A stretch of 64,000 bases of DNA from a bacterium (GTDB taxonomy: Bacteria; Planctomycetota; Planctomycetia; Planctomycetales; Planctomycetaceae): contig WGMU01000036.1 of NCBI GenBank assembly GCA_016124895.1, positions 30,769 to 94,768 of the forward strand, in the 5' to 3' direction. The notes below the pieces were generated by a model. It did not search any database. It was not told where the DNA came from and saw nothing but the letters and a program-made list of their open reading frames with translations. Of the stretch, positions 1 through 10,710 are shown in pieces. The translations under genes and the position numbers were made by a program. Within the stretch, counting starts at the first letter, position 1, and each line of letters begins with the position of its first letter.

Positions 1-1243
1 CGAGCACGTCGACGCCCAGAAAGTGCTGATAGTACATTCGGGCGCGCAGGCGGTTGCGGTTCGTCTCAGTCGTCGGGTAGCGACTCAGATACTGGAATGT
101 GCTGAGCAGCCCTGCGTGCGGATAGAAGCCGGTCGCCGACTCCTGATCTTCTTTCGAGTTGCGTCCCTTGAGCGCCTTCAGCCGGACCGGCACATACTCA
201 AACGGGTCGTCAGAACGGGCGAACTGGTCCTTCACTTCGTCGAAGATGCCGTAACCGCGAGCCGTGTACGGTGAGACCATGATATAGTCCGCCGTGACGA
301 TCTCGGTGAACGGCCGGTCGTTGCGCACGATGTGCTCGATCAGCTTCAGCGGTTCGCCGAGCAGTGCTTCACGGTACTCCCTGGCCAGTTTGTAGCCGGC
401 CTGTCGCCGCTCCTTTTCGTCGGCGATGTGGCTCAGGTCGTACTTCTGATACCAGAGCCGCGTCTTCTCGAAGTGCTCATACGAGAGCACCGTCGCGTCG
501 GCATTTCCATCGATGCCCAGAGTCAGGAAGATGTCGTTAAAGCCTTCGCGCAGCCGGTCGAGGAAAGCCTCCTCTGTCAGCACGTCGTCGAGGATTTCAG
601 AGACGGTCGGCAATCCGCCCCGAGTGACCGCGGCCAGTTCCGCGTCTGTCGGCAGCCGACCCGCCAGTGACAGTGTGGCGCGTCGCAGCAGTCGCCGATC
701 GTCGAGCATGACCACGCCGTCGAAGAACGGTGGTTCGTCTGGATCGGCGATTGGCTGATGACTCGGCACGGTTTGAGGTTCACTTACACGCCGGACGAAC
801 TCGGCCAGAATGCGATACCCGGTCGAATCCGGTTTCAGCACCTGTTTGCCGCCGTGATCAAGCCCGCCCGCAACTTTGATCAGCAGTAGCGGCCGACCGT
901 CTGCCTTGTCCGACTGCAACCGCGCGAGTCGCACAAACGCATCCCGGTTCTGCTGCAGCAGTTTGTCCCGATCGGTTTCCGAAGCCCGACTCAGGTCCTG
1001 CAGGACGAGCCGCGAGGCTTCCGCGTCGCCGCCCGTCTTGTGGCACTTGACGCATTCCAGTGCCGCGACTTTGGGCCAGACTTCGCCGGCAAACCACGAA
1101 ACAACGGCGGCGCTGCAGCCGGTTCCGGGGCAGGGCGAGTCGTCTGCCACCGACAACTCGGCGGACGAAAACAAAACGGCCAGACTCATCAGCGTCACAA
1201 CGCCGAACGCCAACCGGTTGAATAACTGACCCCGCATGCTCAT
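1..1243 (-). CDS. Planctomycete PSCyt-type secreted cytochrome-like protein (partial, N-terminal part)
   Basis: The frame is open from the ATG at 1243 down to the left edge, so the C-terminus is missing; about 414 residues are visible. It begins with a hydrophobic signal-like segment (residues about 10-32), followed by a single CVKCH haem-attachment motif at residues 64-68 (CxxCH). After that comes a region with RRATLSLAGRLPTDAEL and, further on, NDRPFTEIVTADY and MYYQHFLG, which resemble the DUF1549/DUF1592-type proteins abundant in planctomycetes. Such proteins are exported and their function is mostly unknown. A second ATG at 1237 is an alternative start; no clear Shine-Dalgarno sequence is seen for either. 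The exact DUF assignment cannot be settled without the C-terminal half. Confidence 0.75.
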   Translation of the reverse strand, partial: MSMRGQLFNRLAFGVVTLMSLAVLFSSAELSVADDSPCPGTGCSAAVVSWFAGEVWPKVAALECVKCHKTGGDAEASRLVLQDLSRASETDRDKLLQQNRDAFVRLARLQSDKADGRPLLLIKVAGGLDHGGKQVLKPDSTGYRILAEFVRRVSEPQTVPSHQPIADPDEPPFFDGVVMLDDRRLLRRATLSLAGRLPTDAELAAVTRGGLPTVSEILDDVLTEEAFLDRLREGFNDIFLTLGIDGNADATVLSYEHFEKTRLWYQKYDLSHIADEKERRQAGYKLAREYREALLGEPLKLIEHIVRNDRPFTEIVTADYIMVSPYTARGYGIFDEVKDQFARSDDPFEYVPVRLKALKGRNSKEDQESATGFYPHAGLLSTFQYLSRYPTTETNRNRLRARMYYQHFLGVDVL

Positions 1244-1543
1244 GGAGGCGGACTTCTGTTCGAGGCCACTCAGCGGACGCGGCAACCATTGGCCGCGGTC
1301 CCGATAACGGCGGCTGGCAATCTCAAGTGACCGACAGTTCGGTCGTCCCGGAATTATCACATCCTGCCCTCGCTTCCGGCTATGTCACCCGAGTCGGTTT
1401 CCCGGTTGATCATGCGGAATCGCAGATTCGCGGGCCGGACCGGGAATCGCAGGCCGGACCGAGTGCAGCGAGTTCCGGCAGATTGTCGACCTCGATCTTT
1501 CATGCTCCGGAACTTACTGCGCTCGGTCGGCCTACGGAATTAT

Positions 1544-2464
1544 TTATCCGACGATGAAGTTCCGCAGAAACGTGTGACTCTGGAACAGCGAGGCCTTGCG
1601 GTTGTCGAGCGAGCTTTCGTACGCACGGTCTTCGACCTCGACACAGACCGGTCCGCTGTAGCCGCTGTCGGTCAGGACCGAGCAGAACTGACCCCAGTCG
1701 ATGTCGCCCATGCCGGGCAGCTTCGGCGTGTGGTACTCGGCGGGGTGAGCCATGATGCCCACCTGGTCGAGCCTGTGCCGGTCGATGCGGACATCTTTCG
1801 CGTGAACGTGGAACAGCTTGTCGGCGAAGTCCCGCATCGGCGCCAGGTAGTCCATGTGCTGCCACACCATGTGCGACGGATCGTAATTCAGTCCGAAGTG
1901 GTCGCTGGGAATGTCGTTGAACATGCGGGTCCAGATCGCTGGCGTTGTTGCTAGATTCTTTCCACCCGGCCACTCGTCCGCCGTAAAGCTCATCGGGCAG
2001 TTTTCGATGCCGACGCGCACGCCGTGATCTTCCGCGTGTTTGATCAACGGCTTCCAGACTTCCAGGAACCGCGACCAGTTATCGTCGACGGAAAGCTTCC
2101 AGTCGCGACCGACAAACGTATTCATCTGGTTGATGCCCAGCAGCGCCGCCGCTTCGATCACTTTGCGGATATGAGCGATCGCCGTTTCCGACTCTTCTGC
2201 ATTCGGCGCGAGTGGATTGGGATAATACCCCAGCCCGCTGATCGCAACGCCCGAGTCTTCGACAACTGCTCGAACGTCATCCGCCTGAGCTGCCGAGAAA
2301 TCCGAGACGTCAATATGTGTCACCCCCGCATATCGCCGCTCAGCCTTGCTGACCGGCCAGCAGCAGACCTCAACGCACGAGTACCCGGTCTGCCCGGCGA
2401 ACTTCATCACGTCTGCAAAACCAACTTCCGGCAGTATCGCACTCACAAACCCAAGCCGCATCAT
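1544..2464 (-). CDS. Sugar phosphate isomerase/epimerase (xylose isomerase-like TIM barrel)
   Basis: A 306-residue cytoplasmic protein of the AP-endonuclease-2/xylose-isomerase-like fold. The metal-site signatures are visible: VGIENCP with the metal-binding Glu near the middle, NYDPSHM (Asp and His), and HVHAKD (His-x-His-x-Lys-Asp) further on. The family isomerises or epimerises sugars, inositols or hydroxypyruvate; the substrate cannot be read from sequence. Two adjacent ATG codons (2464 and 2461) follow a GGAG Shine-Dalgarno eight bases upstream. The next gene diverges, so both start from the short 2465-2715 spacer. Planctomycetes carry many paralogues of this family. Confidence 0.85.
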   Translation of the reverse strand: MMRLGFVSAILPEVGFADVMKFAGQTGYSCVEVCCWPVSKAERRYAGVTHIDVSDFSAAQADDVRAVVEDSGVAISGLGYYPNPLAPNAEESETAIAHIRKVIEAAALLGINQMNTFVGRDWKLSVDDNWSRFLEVWKPLIKHAEDHGVRVGIENCPMSFTADEWPGGKNLATTPAIWTRMFNDIPSDHFGLNYDPSHMVWQHMDYLAPMRDFADKLFHVHAKDVRIDRHRLDQVGIMAHPAEYHTPKLPGMGDIDWGQFCSVLTDSGYSGPVCVEVEDRAYESSLDNRKASLFQSHTFLRNFIVG

Positions 2465-2727
2465 CGCAGAGTCTCCATTGACCAGTGTCCGGCATCGTTT
2501 CCGCGTTGCAGTTCAGCTTTTCGCCGCAACCTCCGCAAGTCGATCCCGGTTTGACGTGGAGTGACCCGCCACTTGCGGCTGATTCCCCTCTGCGTGACCC
2601 TGATCTGGAATGGTGCGCTTATGATGCGAATGAAGGCGCTGAGTCTGTTAATCTGCCGAGCCACTCTCTGACGATGCATGCAAGTGTCGAGCAATCCGGC
2701 ATGCTGACTCTGGCCATGGATAATGCG

Positions 2728-3717
2728 ATGATCAAAGACCTGCTTCTGACGATGCTGGCGGTCGCGCTCGCTGGCTGCTCAAGTCAGTCGGTGCCGGAAC
2801 CGTCCGCGGCCTCGACCGAATCAGAATCGTATTCTGCAACGGACACGCAACGTCCTGACGCTCAGCAATTCGCCTCGACTGAACCGCCGGTTGCGGAACC
2901 GGAAGCGCCAGATGTTTCTGAAACAGTTGTCGAACACCGCGACAACAAAACGGAGTCGCCCGCATCAGACGTCACGGAAAAACAGCCACAACTCACCGAA
3001 GTGCAAAAGCGAGAGGCTTCCATGAAACGTCTCGACGAGCTGTACCGGACGATTCAGGACGTCGATGACATCGGGGCCTCGGTCGAAGCCATTTCTCAAC
3101 TCACAGAGGAGGCAACCGTGGAATGGTTGCCGACTCTGCACGAATGGCTGGCACATCCGGACGATTTTTATCTGCGTGAGGCGGCAGCGTCGGCCGTCAT
3201 CCGGCTGGAGAGTTTCAAATGCCTGCCGAGGCTGCTGCACGCTGCGCATCTCGGGAGAAGTGAGGGGCACGACAACGACGGTTTGCAGACAGAGATCGTC
3301 GGCGTTGTCGAGTCGGCTCCTGAGGAGGCCCGGACTTATCTGCTCAAACTGGCTGATTCAAAGAACGCTGAGGACCGCAGGGATGCCGCCTGGCTGCTGG
3401 GTTTTATTCACGAGCGGATTGAGCCCGATGCCCTGATCCGCCTGTCGTCCGACAGTTCGCCCAGAGTCCGCAGTGCCGCCTGTGGCTCACTGTCATCTTT
3501 CAAGGGACAGGCCGGCGTCTTCGAGGCACTCAGCCAGCGAGTCTCGGACCCTGATGAACAGGTCCGCGTTTCGTCAGTGAGTGCTCTTGGATACCTGGGT
3601 GACAAGCAAGCCTTGCCGCTCCTGCGGCCACTCCTGGAAAATGCCACGCCCCGGGTGAAGTCCTTTCTGCAGTCGGCGATCAAAAAGCTTGAGAACCCGG
3701 AAGGCAAATCGTCCTGA
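2728..3717 (+). CDS. HEAT-repeat lipoprotein
   Basis: A 329-residue protein. The frame opens further upstream, but only the start at 2728 (alternative 2716) puts a proper signal peptide first: MIKDLLLTMLAVALAGC with lipobox LAGC, so a lipid-anchored exported protein is likely. A Ser/Glu/Thr/Pro-rich linker (residues about 20-85) precedes several HEAT/PBS-like helical repeats in the C-terminal two thirds, for example LRSAACGSLSSF-like and VRVSSVSALGYLGD. These repeats usually mediate protein-protein contacts. No catalytic motif is visible and no partner is evident nearby. Confidence 0.75.
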   Translation: MIKDLLLTMLAVALAGCSSQSVPEPSAASTESESYSATDTQRPDAQQFASTEPPVAEPEAPDVSETVVEHRDNKTESPASDVTEKQPQLTEVQKREASMKRLDELYRTIQDVDDIGASVEAISQLTEEATVEWLPTLHEWLAHPDDFYLREAAASAVIRLESFKCLPRLLHAAHLGRSEGHDNDGLQTEIVGVVESAPEEARTYLLKLADSKNAEDRRDAAWLLGFIHERIEPDALIRLSSDSSPRVRSAACGSLSSFKGQAGVFEALSQRVSDPDEQVRVSSVSALGYLGDKQALPLLRPLLENATPRVKSFLQSAIKKLENPEGKSS

Positions 3718-4188
3718 CGAGGCTGCGAGTTCGGCTGGATCACTTGATAAGTCGCCCCGCACACAGAAAGCGCCTTACGCCTTCGGCGTATGGCAGCAGC
3801 ACCGAGGGGCATCGAACGCTGAGCATCGTGCCGCATCCGAGCGGCAGGTGAACTGCGGCTTCCCGGTCCTCATGCCGCGACGCTGACGTTCCGCTGACCG
3901 GAAGTCACAAACGCAGTCCCGCACGCGGCTGGCCCGGCGACGCAGCGGTCCATATTGAGGTGGATCCGCGAAGAACCTAGATTCAGGCAGCTCTGTGCCC
4001 GGTGCTCTGAGTGAGCTTTTCGAGATGGTTTCCGTGGTCGTCCTGACGGACCAGGTTCCGGCCGTGGAATTCGCAAGCCTTGGTCAACAGAGCAGTCCGG
4101 AGCCCGAACTGTCAGGCACATGTCGGGCTTCGCTGTGCAGGCCTGTCCACTCCGGCTGTTCCGTGATTTGCGCGAAAAGGAAGTCGCC
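3718..4188. other. Gene-free spacer
   Basis: 470 bases between the HEAT lipoprotein and the next small membrane gene. Short frames here do not resemble proteins. A small perfect hairpin (ACGCC-TTC-GGCGT) lies near 3777-3789. I see no other element. Confidence 0.5.
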
Positions 4189-4497
4189 ATGCGTCTGTCG
4201 AGACTGATTCATTCGATGTCATTTGCTTTGGGCACAGTTCTCGTGCTGAGCGGCGTGCTGTTTCTGCTCACCGACAAGATCGTCATCTATCCGAGCAAGT
4301 TGTCTCTGCCACTGCTGAGCCTTAACAGCGTCGAGCAGCAAGGCTTCAACGCTTTGCACCAGATTCGTGGACTGGAGCCACGCCAGGCTGTCAGCCCGCC
4401 GGCCTGGGCGAGCTGGACGCTGGGAGCCACCGGCCTGCTGATCTGCTTTCTCTCCGGCTCCGGCATCTGGACTCAGACTCAGTCACGCCAGAAATGA
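4189..4497 (+). CDS. Small membrane protein of unknown function
   Basis: 102 residues from the ATG at 4189, which follows an AAGGA ribosome-binding site; the frame extends upstream but without initiation signals. Two hydrophobic segments are visible, at residues about 10-32 and 78-96, joined by a loop rich in Ser and Leu that would be outside the membrane if the N-terminus is inside. I do not recognise a family. It lies 76 bases upstream of another exported protein gene on the same strand and may be co-transcribed with it. Confidence 0.6.
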   Translation: MRLSRLIHSMSFALGTVLVLSGVLFLLTDKIVIYPSKLSLPLLSLNSVEQQGFNALHQIRGLEPRQAVSPPAWASWTLGATGLLICFLSGSGIWTQTQSRQK

Positions 4498-4573
4498 ACT
4501 CTGTGTTGGGAGTCCGGTTGTTGATGACATTAACGCCAGGCCACTCGGCCGAGTTACACGTCAGGAGTCACGG

Positions 4574-5323
4574 ATGAATCGCAACCGCCGTTTGATCGGG
4601 CTGGCAGTTGCCGCACTGACTGTTGTCAGTTCTGCCGTCGTGATAATGACGGGCTCTTCCGGCGGGAAGGCCGCTTCGGCTCCTGTCGTCCGTTTCTGGA
4701 AAGCTCCGCCAGGCAAGCCGTACTGGCGGGACGACGGGTTCGGTCCCTACGCCGCTTCCTGGCCGGTTTATGCTGTGATCGTCAGGTACGCGCCGGACGC
4801 TTCCGGAGTTGAGCACGTTGCTGCGATGACAGACTCGACACTGTTTCTGATGTCCGGTCCCCGCCTGACGGAATCGAATCTGCTGGAATCGCTGCCATCG
4901 ACGGCTCGGTTTGCAACAGACTGCCACAGCGATGCTCGACTGCGCTGGGTCTGTTTTGGAACGGACCCAGCGTACGCTCGGCTTGTACTCGTGGAAGCGA
5001 CCGGGGGGAGCTGTGGCGATCGCGTTCGCATCTTCGATCACGCTGTCGCGTACGACTCGCCGCACGTTGACGATTCGGCATTTCAGCACCACACGTTTTC
5101 GGAAGAATTCACGCGTGGATGCATTAATTCGCCGCTGATTGCTGATGTGGACGGTGATGGCCTGCCCGAACTGCTTGTCAATGAACTGCTGCGCTGGGGC
5201 GATTCACATGCGACGTCGGAATACGGATACCGCATCATCAAACTGACGGAGAACGGCTTCGCTGTTGCGGGAGACCTTGACGAAGCCCGGCTCAAAAGCA
5301 TCGGTCACGTTGAAAAGCTCTGA
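4574..5323 (+). CDS. Exported hypothetical protein with calcium-binding/VCBS-like loop
   Basis: 249 residues with an N-terminal Arg-rich start followed by a hydrophobic stretch (residues 7-26), consistent with a signal peptide or anchor. A CAGGAG ribosome-binding site lies close upstream of the ATG. Near residue 192 the sequence ADVDGDGLPELLVNE is a typical FG-GAP/VCBS or EF-hand-like DxDxDG loop, which suggests a calcium-binding beta-propeller fragment or single repeat. Four Cys residues could form disulfides outside the cytoplasm. The function is unknown. Confidence 0.65.
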   Translation: MNRNRRLIGLAVAALTVVSSAVVIMTGSSGGKAASAPVVRFWKAPPGKPYWRDDGFGPYAASWPVYAVIVRYAPDASGVEHVAAMTDSTLFLMSGPRLTESNLLESLPSTARFATDCHSDARLRWVCFGTDPAYARLVLVEATGGSCGDRVRIFDHAVAYDSPHVDDSAFQHHTFSEEFTRGCINSPLIADVDGDGLPELLVNELLRWGDSHATSEYGYRIIKLTENGFAVAGDLDEARLKSIGHVEKL

Positions 5324-5401
5324 GTCTTCGGCGCGGCACAGAGTGGGCCGTTCGTCGAAACAAAAGCTGCGGCACCTCAACGCGAGAGGGATCGGTAGCG
5401 C

Positions 5402-7381
5402 ATGTGCGGAATTGTGGGAGTCGTGGCGAAGTTCGGGCAGCGGCCGTCGGTGTCGTCGGAGCAACTGATTGCGATGCGTGATGTGATGGTCGCTCGTGGG
5501 CCGGATGACTGTGGCAGTTTCGAGCGGGACAACGTGGCATTCGGGCATCGGCGGCTGGCGATTCGCGATCGGCAGGGCGGCGAACAGCCGTGGGTTTCTG
5601 ACGACGGCAACTGCGTGCTTGTCTACAACGGCGAGCTGTACAACGACGCTGAGCTGCGCCGCGAGCTGGAGAAGTTCGGGCATCGCTTCCGGACGCACTG
5701 CGACACGGAAACGCTGATGGCCGCCTGGCGGCAGTGGGGTGTTGATTCGCTGCTGCGGCTGGCCGGCATGTTTGCGTTTGCGGTTTACGATTTTACTCGG
5801 CAGCGACTGACGCTGGTCCGGGACCGGTTCGGCATCAAGCCACTGTTTATTGCGTCGCTGGGTGAAGAACTTGCGTTCGCCAGTTCTGCCGCGGCTCTGC
5901 TGAAGCATCCGCGGATCAGTCGCGAGCCAAACTGGCGGGCGGTTAATCACTACCTGACGACGTTCCGCATCACGCTCGGTCACGAGACGATGTTTCGCGA
6001 CATCCAGCAGTTGCGACCGGCAGAACTGCTGACGTGGGACCTGCGGAGCGATCAGGTGTCGGTTGATCGCTACTGGGAGTTTCCGCGTCGCCGATCGACG
6101 TGCGTCGGGTCGACCGCGCGCAGCCCATCGTTCGAGACGGCGTCGGAGCGGTTCGCCGAACTGCTGAGCGACGTCACGGAGCAGCATCTTGTCAGTGACG
6201 TCCCAGTCGGGATGTTTCTCAGCGGCGGTGTTGACTCGAACACGCTGGCGACAATCGTTGCAGAACGGCACTCGGCGGGGATGCTCGGAGCATGTGGCGG
6301 TGGCGCGTCCGAAGTCGGAACATCGGACGTGCTTCGCGAACTGGACGATTTCGACTTTGCCGCCGAGTGCGCGCGTCATGCGGGCTTCGAGTTCGACGAA
6401 GTTCGTGTCACGGCGGACGACTACTTCGAGTCGTGGGGCGTTCTGCTGTCAGAAAGTGGACTGCCGTTACCGACTCCCAGCGACGGGATCATCCATCGGC
6501 TGGCTCAGCGGATGAAGCAGGCCGTCGGAGTGGTGCTCGGCGGGGAGGGCGCGGACGAACTGCTGTGTGGCTACACGCGTCCGCACTGGTCGATCGAGGA
6601 CTTTCGACTGGCACAGCTCGCGGCGAATGGAAACTGGCCGGGCACGGACGAGCAGCAGCAGTCGTTTCTACAGATTCTTCAGGCGACGTATGGCCGGACG
6701 CAGTTTGCCGGTCCGGTCGATCACTACTTCGCGGCGAACAGTCTCATCCCGGCGGCGGCACGTCAGGCTCTGCTGACGTCGGACGTCTGGGCCGCATCAG
6801 AAGGTGATGAATCGATCGCGGCGTTCTACACTGCCGAGTTTGCCGACGCGGCAGCGATCGTCGGCGAATCGAATTCGGTTTCGACGCTCGCGCAGCAGGC
6901 CGTGCTGCTGCACCGGCTGAATCTCGAAAGCCTGCTCGGCCGGCTGGATACGGCGACGATGGCCGCCTCGCTTGAAGCCCGAGTTCCATACGCCGATCAT
7001 CGGCTCGTCGAATTCGTGTTTCAGCTTCCGGTCGAGTTCTCGATCGACGTCCGACCGGAAGCGACAACGTCTCTGCTGCCGGCCGCGGAACTCGATATTC
7101 GCGGCGACCTGCGTTCCAAACGCCTGCTCCGCGAGATCGCCGCACGCCGCCTGCCGCACGACCTTGCCTGGCGACCGAAAGCGAGCTTCCCGACACCAGT
7201 CGCCAACTGGCTCGCCGGCCCGTGGCAGCAGTGGGCCGCCGAAACGCTCCACACCAGCCCGTTTGCCCGTGAGGTCTTTCGTCCGGAGGCTCTCGACGAA
7301 CTCGCCGGCAACGTTCCCGCCGTCGGCATGTGGCTCTGGCCAATCCTCAACCTGATTCGCTGGAGCGACGAGTTTGCCTGA
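5402..7381 (+). CDS. asnB: Asparagine synthetase, glutamine-hydrolysing
   Basis: 659 residues. The protein starts MCGIVGVV, with Cys2 as the N-terminal nucleophile of a class II glutamine amidotransferase; GELYND and RDRFGIKPL are conserved glutaminase-domain motifs. The synthetase domain has the ATP pyrophosphatase loop SGGVDS at residues 274-279, then GGEGADELLCGY, and MAASLEARVPYADH near the C-terminus. It converts aspartate, glutamine and ATP to asparagine, or amidates a related substrate. The stretch after SGGVDS (residues about 290-315) lacks the usual FSIGF motif and is Gly/Ala-rich instead, so a specialised AsnB-like amidotransferase is possible. It stands alone, about 80 bases after the previous gene. 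Confidence 0.9.
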   Translation: MCGIVGVVAKFGQRPSVSSEQLIAMRDVMVARGPDDCGSFERDNVAFGHRRLAIRDRQGGEQPWVSDDGNCVLVYNGELYNDAELRRELEKFGHRFRTHCDTETLMAAWRQWGVDSLLRLAGMFAFAVYDFTRQRLTLVRDRFGIKPLFIASLGEELAFASSAAALLKHPRISREPNWRAVNHYLTTFRITLGHETMFRDIQQLRPAELLTWDLRSDQVSVDRYWEFPRRRSTCVGSTARSPSFETASERFAELLSDVTEQHLVSDVPVGMFLSGGVDSNTLATIVAERHSAGMLGACGGGASEVGTSDVLRELDDFDFAAECARHAGFEFDEVRVTADDYFESWGVLLSESGLPLPTPSDGIIHRLAQRMKQAVGVVLGGEGADELLCGYTRPHWSIEDFRLAQLAANGNWPGTDEQQQSFLQILQATYGRTQFAGPVDHYFAANSLIPAAARQALLTSDVWAASEGDESIAAFYTAEFADAAAIVGESNSVSTLAQQAVLLHRLNLESLLGRLDTATMAASLEARVPYADHRLVEFVFQLPVEFSIDVRPEATTSLLPAAELDIRGDLRSKRLLREIAARRLPHDLAWRPKASFPTPVANWLAGPWQQWAAETLHTSPFAREVFRPEALDELAGNVPAVGMWLWPILNLIRWSDEFA

Positions 7382-7555
7382 CTGCCGCGTAGAAGGCTGC
7401 TTGTTGGTCTGAGCCCTGACTCCTAGAATTTCGTGGCTTTTGAGCAGTCATGGCTCTGTGGCGAACGGATTTCCCGCAGGCCGGCTTCGCACTCGTCCGA
7501 GTGGCGACTGCGGCGACTTTGGCAGCAACGCAACTCAATGCTCAGGTTTGACGGA

Positions 7556-8704
7556 ATGAACCGGATTGCTGTCCTCGGCTCGACCGGCTCGATCGGCACC
7601 AGTACGCTCGATGTGCTCGCCGGACAGCGCGACGCAATGCAGCTTGTCGCGGTCACGGCTCACAGTCGCTGGCAGCAGCTCGCCGAGCAGACGCGTCAGT
7701 TCGACGTCCCGGCCGCTATTGTCTCCGACAGCTCGCTCGTGGACTCGGTTGACCGATCGGCGTTCGCCACCGGCTGTGAAGTCCGTTTCGGAGCGGACGC
7801 ACTGGTTGAACTTGCCGCGTCCGACGCCGTCGACACTGTCGTCGCCGCAATCGTCGGAGCTGCGGGACTGCGAAGTTCCTGGGCGGCGGTCGACACGGGC
7901 AAGCGAGTCGCTCTCGCGAACAAAGAGACGATGATCGTCGCAGGCCCGCAGATCGTTGCTCGCGCGGCGGAAACCGGAGCCGAACTGCTGCCGGTCGACA
8001 GTGAGCACAGTGCGATCTTTCAGTGTCTGGCCGCCGGACGGCGCGAAGACGTGCGGCGCGTGATCCTCACAGCCAGTGGCGGCCCGTTTCGCGGCTGGTC
8101 CCGGCAGCAGCTCGAAGCCGTGACGCCCGACGATGCCAGAAAACACCCGACCTGGAACATGGGCGAGCGAATCACGATCGATTCGGCGACGCTGATGAAC
8201 AAGGCCCTCGAAGTGATCGAGGCCAAATGGCTGTTCGGGCTGGAAGCCGACCAGATTGAGGTCGTCGTGCATCCGCAATCGGTCGTACACTCGCTCGTCG
8301 AATTCGTTGATGGCTCGTGCGTCGCCCAGCTTTCGCCGCCGGACATGAAACTGCCGATCCAGTATGCTTTGACGTGGCCGGAACGGCGGGACTGCCCGAG
8401 CCCCAAGATGGACTGGTCAGCCAACTGGTCGCTCGATTTCGAGCCGCCGGACCGCGACCTGTTCCCGGCGCTCGATCTGGGCTTCGAGGTGGCTGATCGG
8501 GGCGGCACCTGCGGAGCGGTCCTCAACGCATCGAAAGAGGCTGCTGTCGACCGCTTCCTTGCCGGCGAAGTTCGATTCACCGACATTCCGCAAATCTGTC
8601 GAGCGGTGCTCGACGCTCACCATTTTGACCCGGCCCCGTCGCTGTCCGAGCTGCTGCAGCTCGACGCGTGGGCTCGCAGGGAGACCATAAAGTGGACACG
8701 TTGA
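7556..8704 (+). CDS. dxr: 1-deoxy-D-xylulose-5-phosphate reductoisomerase
   Basis: 382 residues, normal for the family. The enzyme performs the second step of the MEP isoprenoid pathway, converting DXP to MEP with [20 protein letters not shown] at the N-terminus is the NADPH-binding loop; DSEHSAIFQ, the GGPF loop and [18 protein letters not shown] carry the metal- and substrate-binding residues. The open frame extends upstream to 7433, but family alignment fixes the start at MNRIAVLG. Its last codons overlap the start of rseP, an arrangement common in bacteria. Confidence 0.95.
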   Translation: MNRIAVLGSTGSIGTSTLDVLAGQRDAMQLVAVTAHSRWQQLAEQTRQFDVPAAIVSDSSLVDSVDRSAFATGCEVRFGADALVELAASDAVDTVVAAIVGAAGLRSSWAAVDTGKRVALANKETMIVAGPQIVARAAETGAELLPVDSEHSAIFQCLAAGRREDVRRVILTASGGPFRGWSRQQLEAVTPDDARKHPTWNMGERITIDSATLMNKALEVIEAKWLFGLEADQIEVVVHPQSVVHSLVEFVDGSCVAQLSPPDMKLPIQYALTWPERRDCPSPKMDWSANWSLDFEPPDRDLFPALDLGFEVADRGGTCGAVLNASKEAAVDRFLAGEVRFTDIPQICRAVLDAHHFDPAPSLSELLQLDAWARRETIKWTR

Positions 8705-10710
8705 CTGACGGACTGTTTGCGGCCGGGCTGCTGGCCTTCGATGCCGCCGCCCTTGCCGACAAAGTCGTGCATATTCTGTACGCCGCTCTGGGACTGGGCC
8801 TGGTCATCTTCTTTCACGAACTCGGGCACTTCGCGGTTGCGAAATGGTGCGGCGTTTTCGTCGAGCGCTTCAGTATCGGCTTCGGTCCGATTCTGTGGAG
8901 CTTCAAACGCGGTGACACCGAGTATGCCCTCTCGCTCGTTCCGTTCGGTGGTTATGTCAAGATGCTGGGGCAGGACGATATGGACCCCAGCCAGCTCAGC
9001 AGTGACGAGATCGCTCAGGACCCGCGATCCTACTCAGCGAAGTCCGTCGGCCAGCGCATGGCAATTATTTCGGCCGGTGTGATCATGAATATCGGGACCG
9101 GCATCCTGTTCTTCGCGTTTGCGTTCCGCGGCGGTGTTGAAGCGTCGCCTCCGACAGTCGGGCACGTCGTCGTCGGCAAACCTGGCTGGCAGATGGGCAT
9201 CGAGAGCGGTGATACGATCACGCGGATCAACGGTCACAATGTTCGCTCGTTCCGGGACATCCTGAGATTCACGACGCTGTCCCGTGGTGAGCTGCACCTG
9301 GAAGGCACGCATCCGGATCAGACGACGTTCGACATCCGGCTCGAACCGAACCGCGAGAAGCTGCGGCGAATGATCGGCATCGGCCCGGCCGCGGGCGTTG
9401 AAGTCGCTCCGATCGATGAGAAGTCCGGCGATCCGGCGACCATCCCTGGCTCACCGGCCGACGGTCAGTTCAAGACCGGCGACGAAGTGGTCAAGTTCAA
9501 CGAGACCGCGATTACGTCACACGCTCAACTGCAGGAGCTGCTCTCGAAGCACCGTTCGGAAGCAATCGACCTGACGCTGAAACGCAGCGGCAAAGACGAG
9601 GCGCTGAAGCTCGCCCCGTGGAAGTTCAGCGACCTGGGCATCTGGATGGACATCGAGCAGATTGCCGCCCTGCAGAAGAATTCACCTGGTGAGAAAGCCG
9701 GTCTGAAGATCGGCGACAAGATGATCAAGATCAACGGCCAGGACGTCGGCCGTGAGATCAACCCGCTGCACCTGGCAGATGTGTTCGAAGGGCTGGCCGG
9801 TCAGGAAGTCACGGTGACTGTACTGAGAATTGCGGCAGACTCACCGGAGCCGACTCAGGTTGACATCGTTGTCACGCCGACGCCCGCTCCGGCCTGGATC
9901 AACCCGCCCGAGAGCCCCGATACGCCGCTGTCGATTCCTGGCATCGGCGTCGCGTATCACCTGACGTCGGCCATTGTCAAAGTCGTCGCTGGCAGCCCCG
10001 CTGCACAGGCCGGCGTTTCCGAGAAGTCCAGTCTGAAATCCATCATGCTGGCAACCGAAAACGAAACCTGGCACCGCCTGACGGGCGACGTGAAGCCGGT
10101 CACCATCAGGCTCGATGACCCGAAGCAGCGCAACATGGCGTACGCACTGTGGTCGTTTCAGGACATCCCCGATGTCACCGTTACGCTGGCATTTCAGAGT
10201 GAAGAACTCAAACCCGCCGAACTGCAGCCGGTCGCTGATCCAGAAGGCTACTGTCTGCCGAAACGCGGATTCATGCCGGTGTCCGCCAGCATCGAAGTCA
10301 AAGCAGATGCGATGCCGGAAGCGCTCACGATGGCCGTCGCCGAAACACGCAATAACGCGATCGACATTTATCTGACGATCCGCAACCTGATCACCGGCGA
10401 TCTGTCCGCCATGAACCTGCAGGGGCCGGTCGGTATCGCGAAGGTCGCCTACGCCGTCTCGCAGCAGGGCATCGAACGGCTGCTGATGTTCCTGGGCTTT
10501 CTGAGCATCAACCTGGCGGTGCTGAATTTCCTGCCGATCCCAGTGCTGGACGGCGGCCACATGGTCTTCCTGATCTGGGAAGCGGTCACCAGAAAACGCC
10601 CGAGCGAACGCGTTCTCGTCGCGGCGACTTACTGCGGCATGGCTTTCGTTTTGGGCCTGATGCTGTTCGTCATCTACCTCGACATCTTCTTCCACCCCGG
10701 CGTGCAGTAG
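8692..10710 (+). CDS. rseP: Site-2 protease, RseP/M50 family intramembrane metalloprotease
   Basis: 672 residues from a GTG at 8692 that has an AGGGAG ribosome-binding site; the ATG at 8668 would lie deeper in dxr and lacks one. Zinc ligands are HELGH (residues 42-46) in the first membrane helix and LDGGH (about 619-623) in the C-terminal helices. Between them is a long periplasmic part with PDZ-like regions (for example [36 protein letters not shown] and [13 protein letters not shown]). The family cleaves anti-sigma factors and signal-peptide remnants in the inner membrane. It is longer than the 450-residue E. coli enzyme because of the extra PDZ region. Start overlaps dxr by 13 bases. Confidence 0.92.
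   Translation: MDTLTDGLFAAGLLAFDAAALADKVVHILYAALGLGLVIFFHELGHFAVAKWCGVFVERFSIGFGPILWSFKRGDTEYALSLVPFGGYVKMLGQDDMDPSQLSSDEIAQDPRSYSAKSVGQRMAIISAGVIMNIGTGILFFAFAFRGGVEASPPTVGHVVVGKPGWQMGIESGDTITRINGHNVRSFRDILRFTTLSRGELHLEGTHPDQTTFDIRLEPNREKLRRMIGIGPAAGVEVAPIDEKSGDPATIPGSPADGQFKTGDEVVKFNETAITSHAQLQELLSKHRSEAIDLTLKRSGKDEALKLAPWKFSDLGIWMDIEQIAALQKNSPGEKAGLKIGDKMIKINGQDVGREINPLHLADVFEGLAGQEVTVTVLRIAADSPEPTQVDIVVTPTPAPAWINPPESPDTPLSIPGIGVAYHLTSAIVKVVAGSPAAQAGVSEKSSLKSIMLATENETWHRLTGDVKPVTIRLDDPKQRNMAYALWSFQDIPDVTVTLAFQSEELKPAELQPVADPEGYCLPKRGFMPVSASIEVKADAMPEALTMAVAETRNNAIDIYLTIRNLITGDLSAMNLQGPVGIAKVAYAVSQQGIERLLMFLGFLSINLAVLNFLPIPVLDGGHMVFLIWEAVTRKRPSERVLVAATYCGMAFVLGLMLFVIYLDIFFHPGVQ

Noticed and set aside
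5204..6379. 391-residue minus-strand frame opposite asnB
   Set aside because: Composition is shadow-like and the opposite strand has a certain gene.
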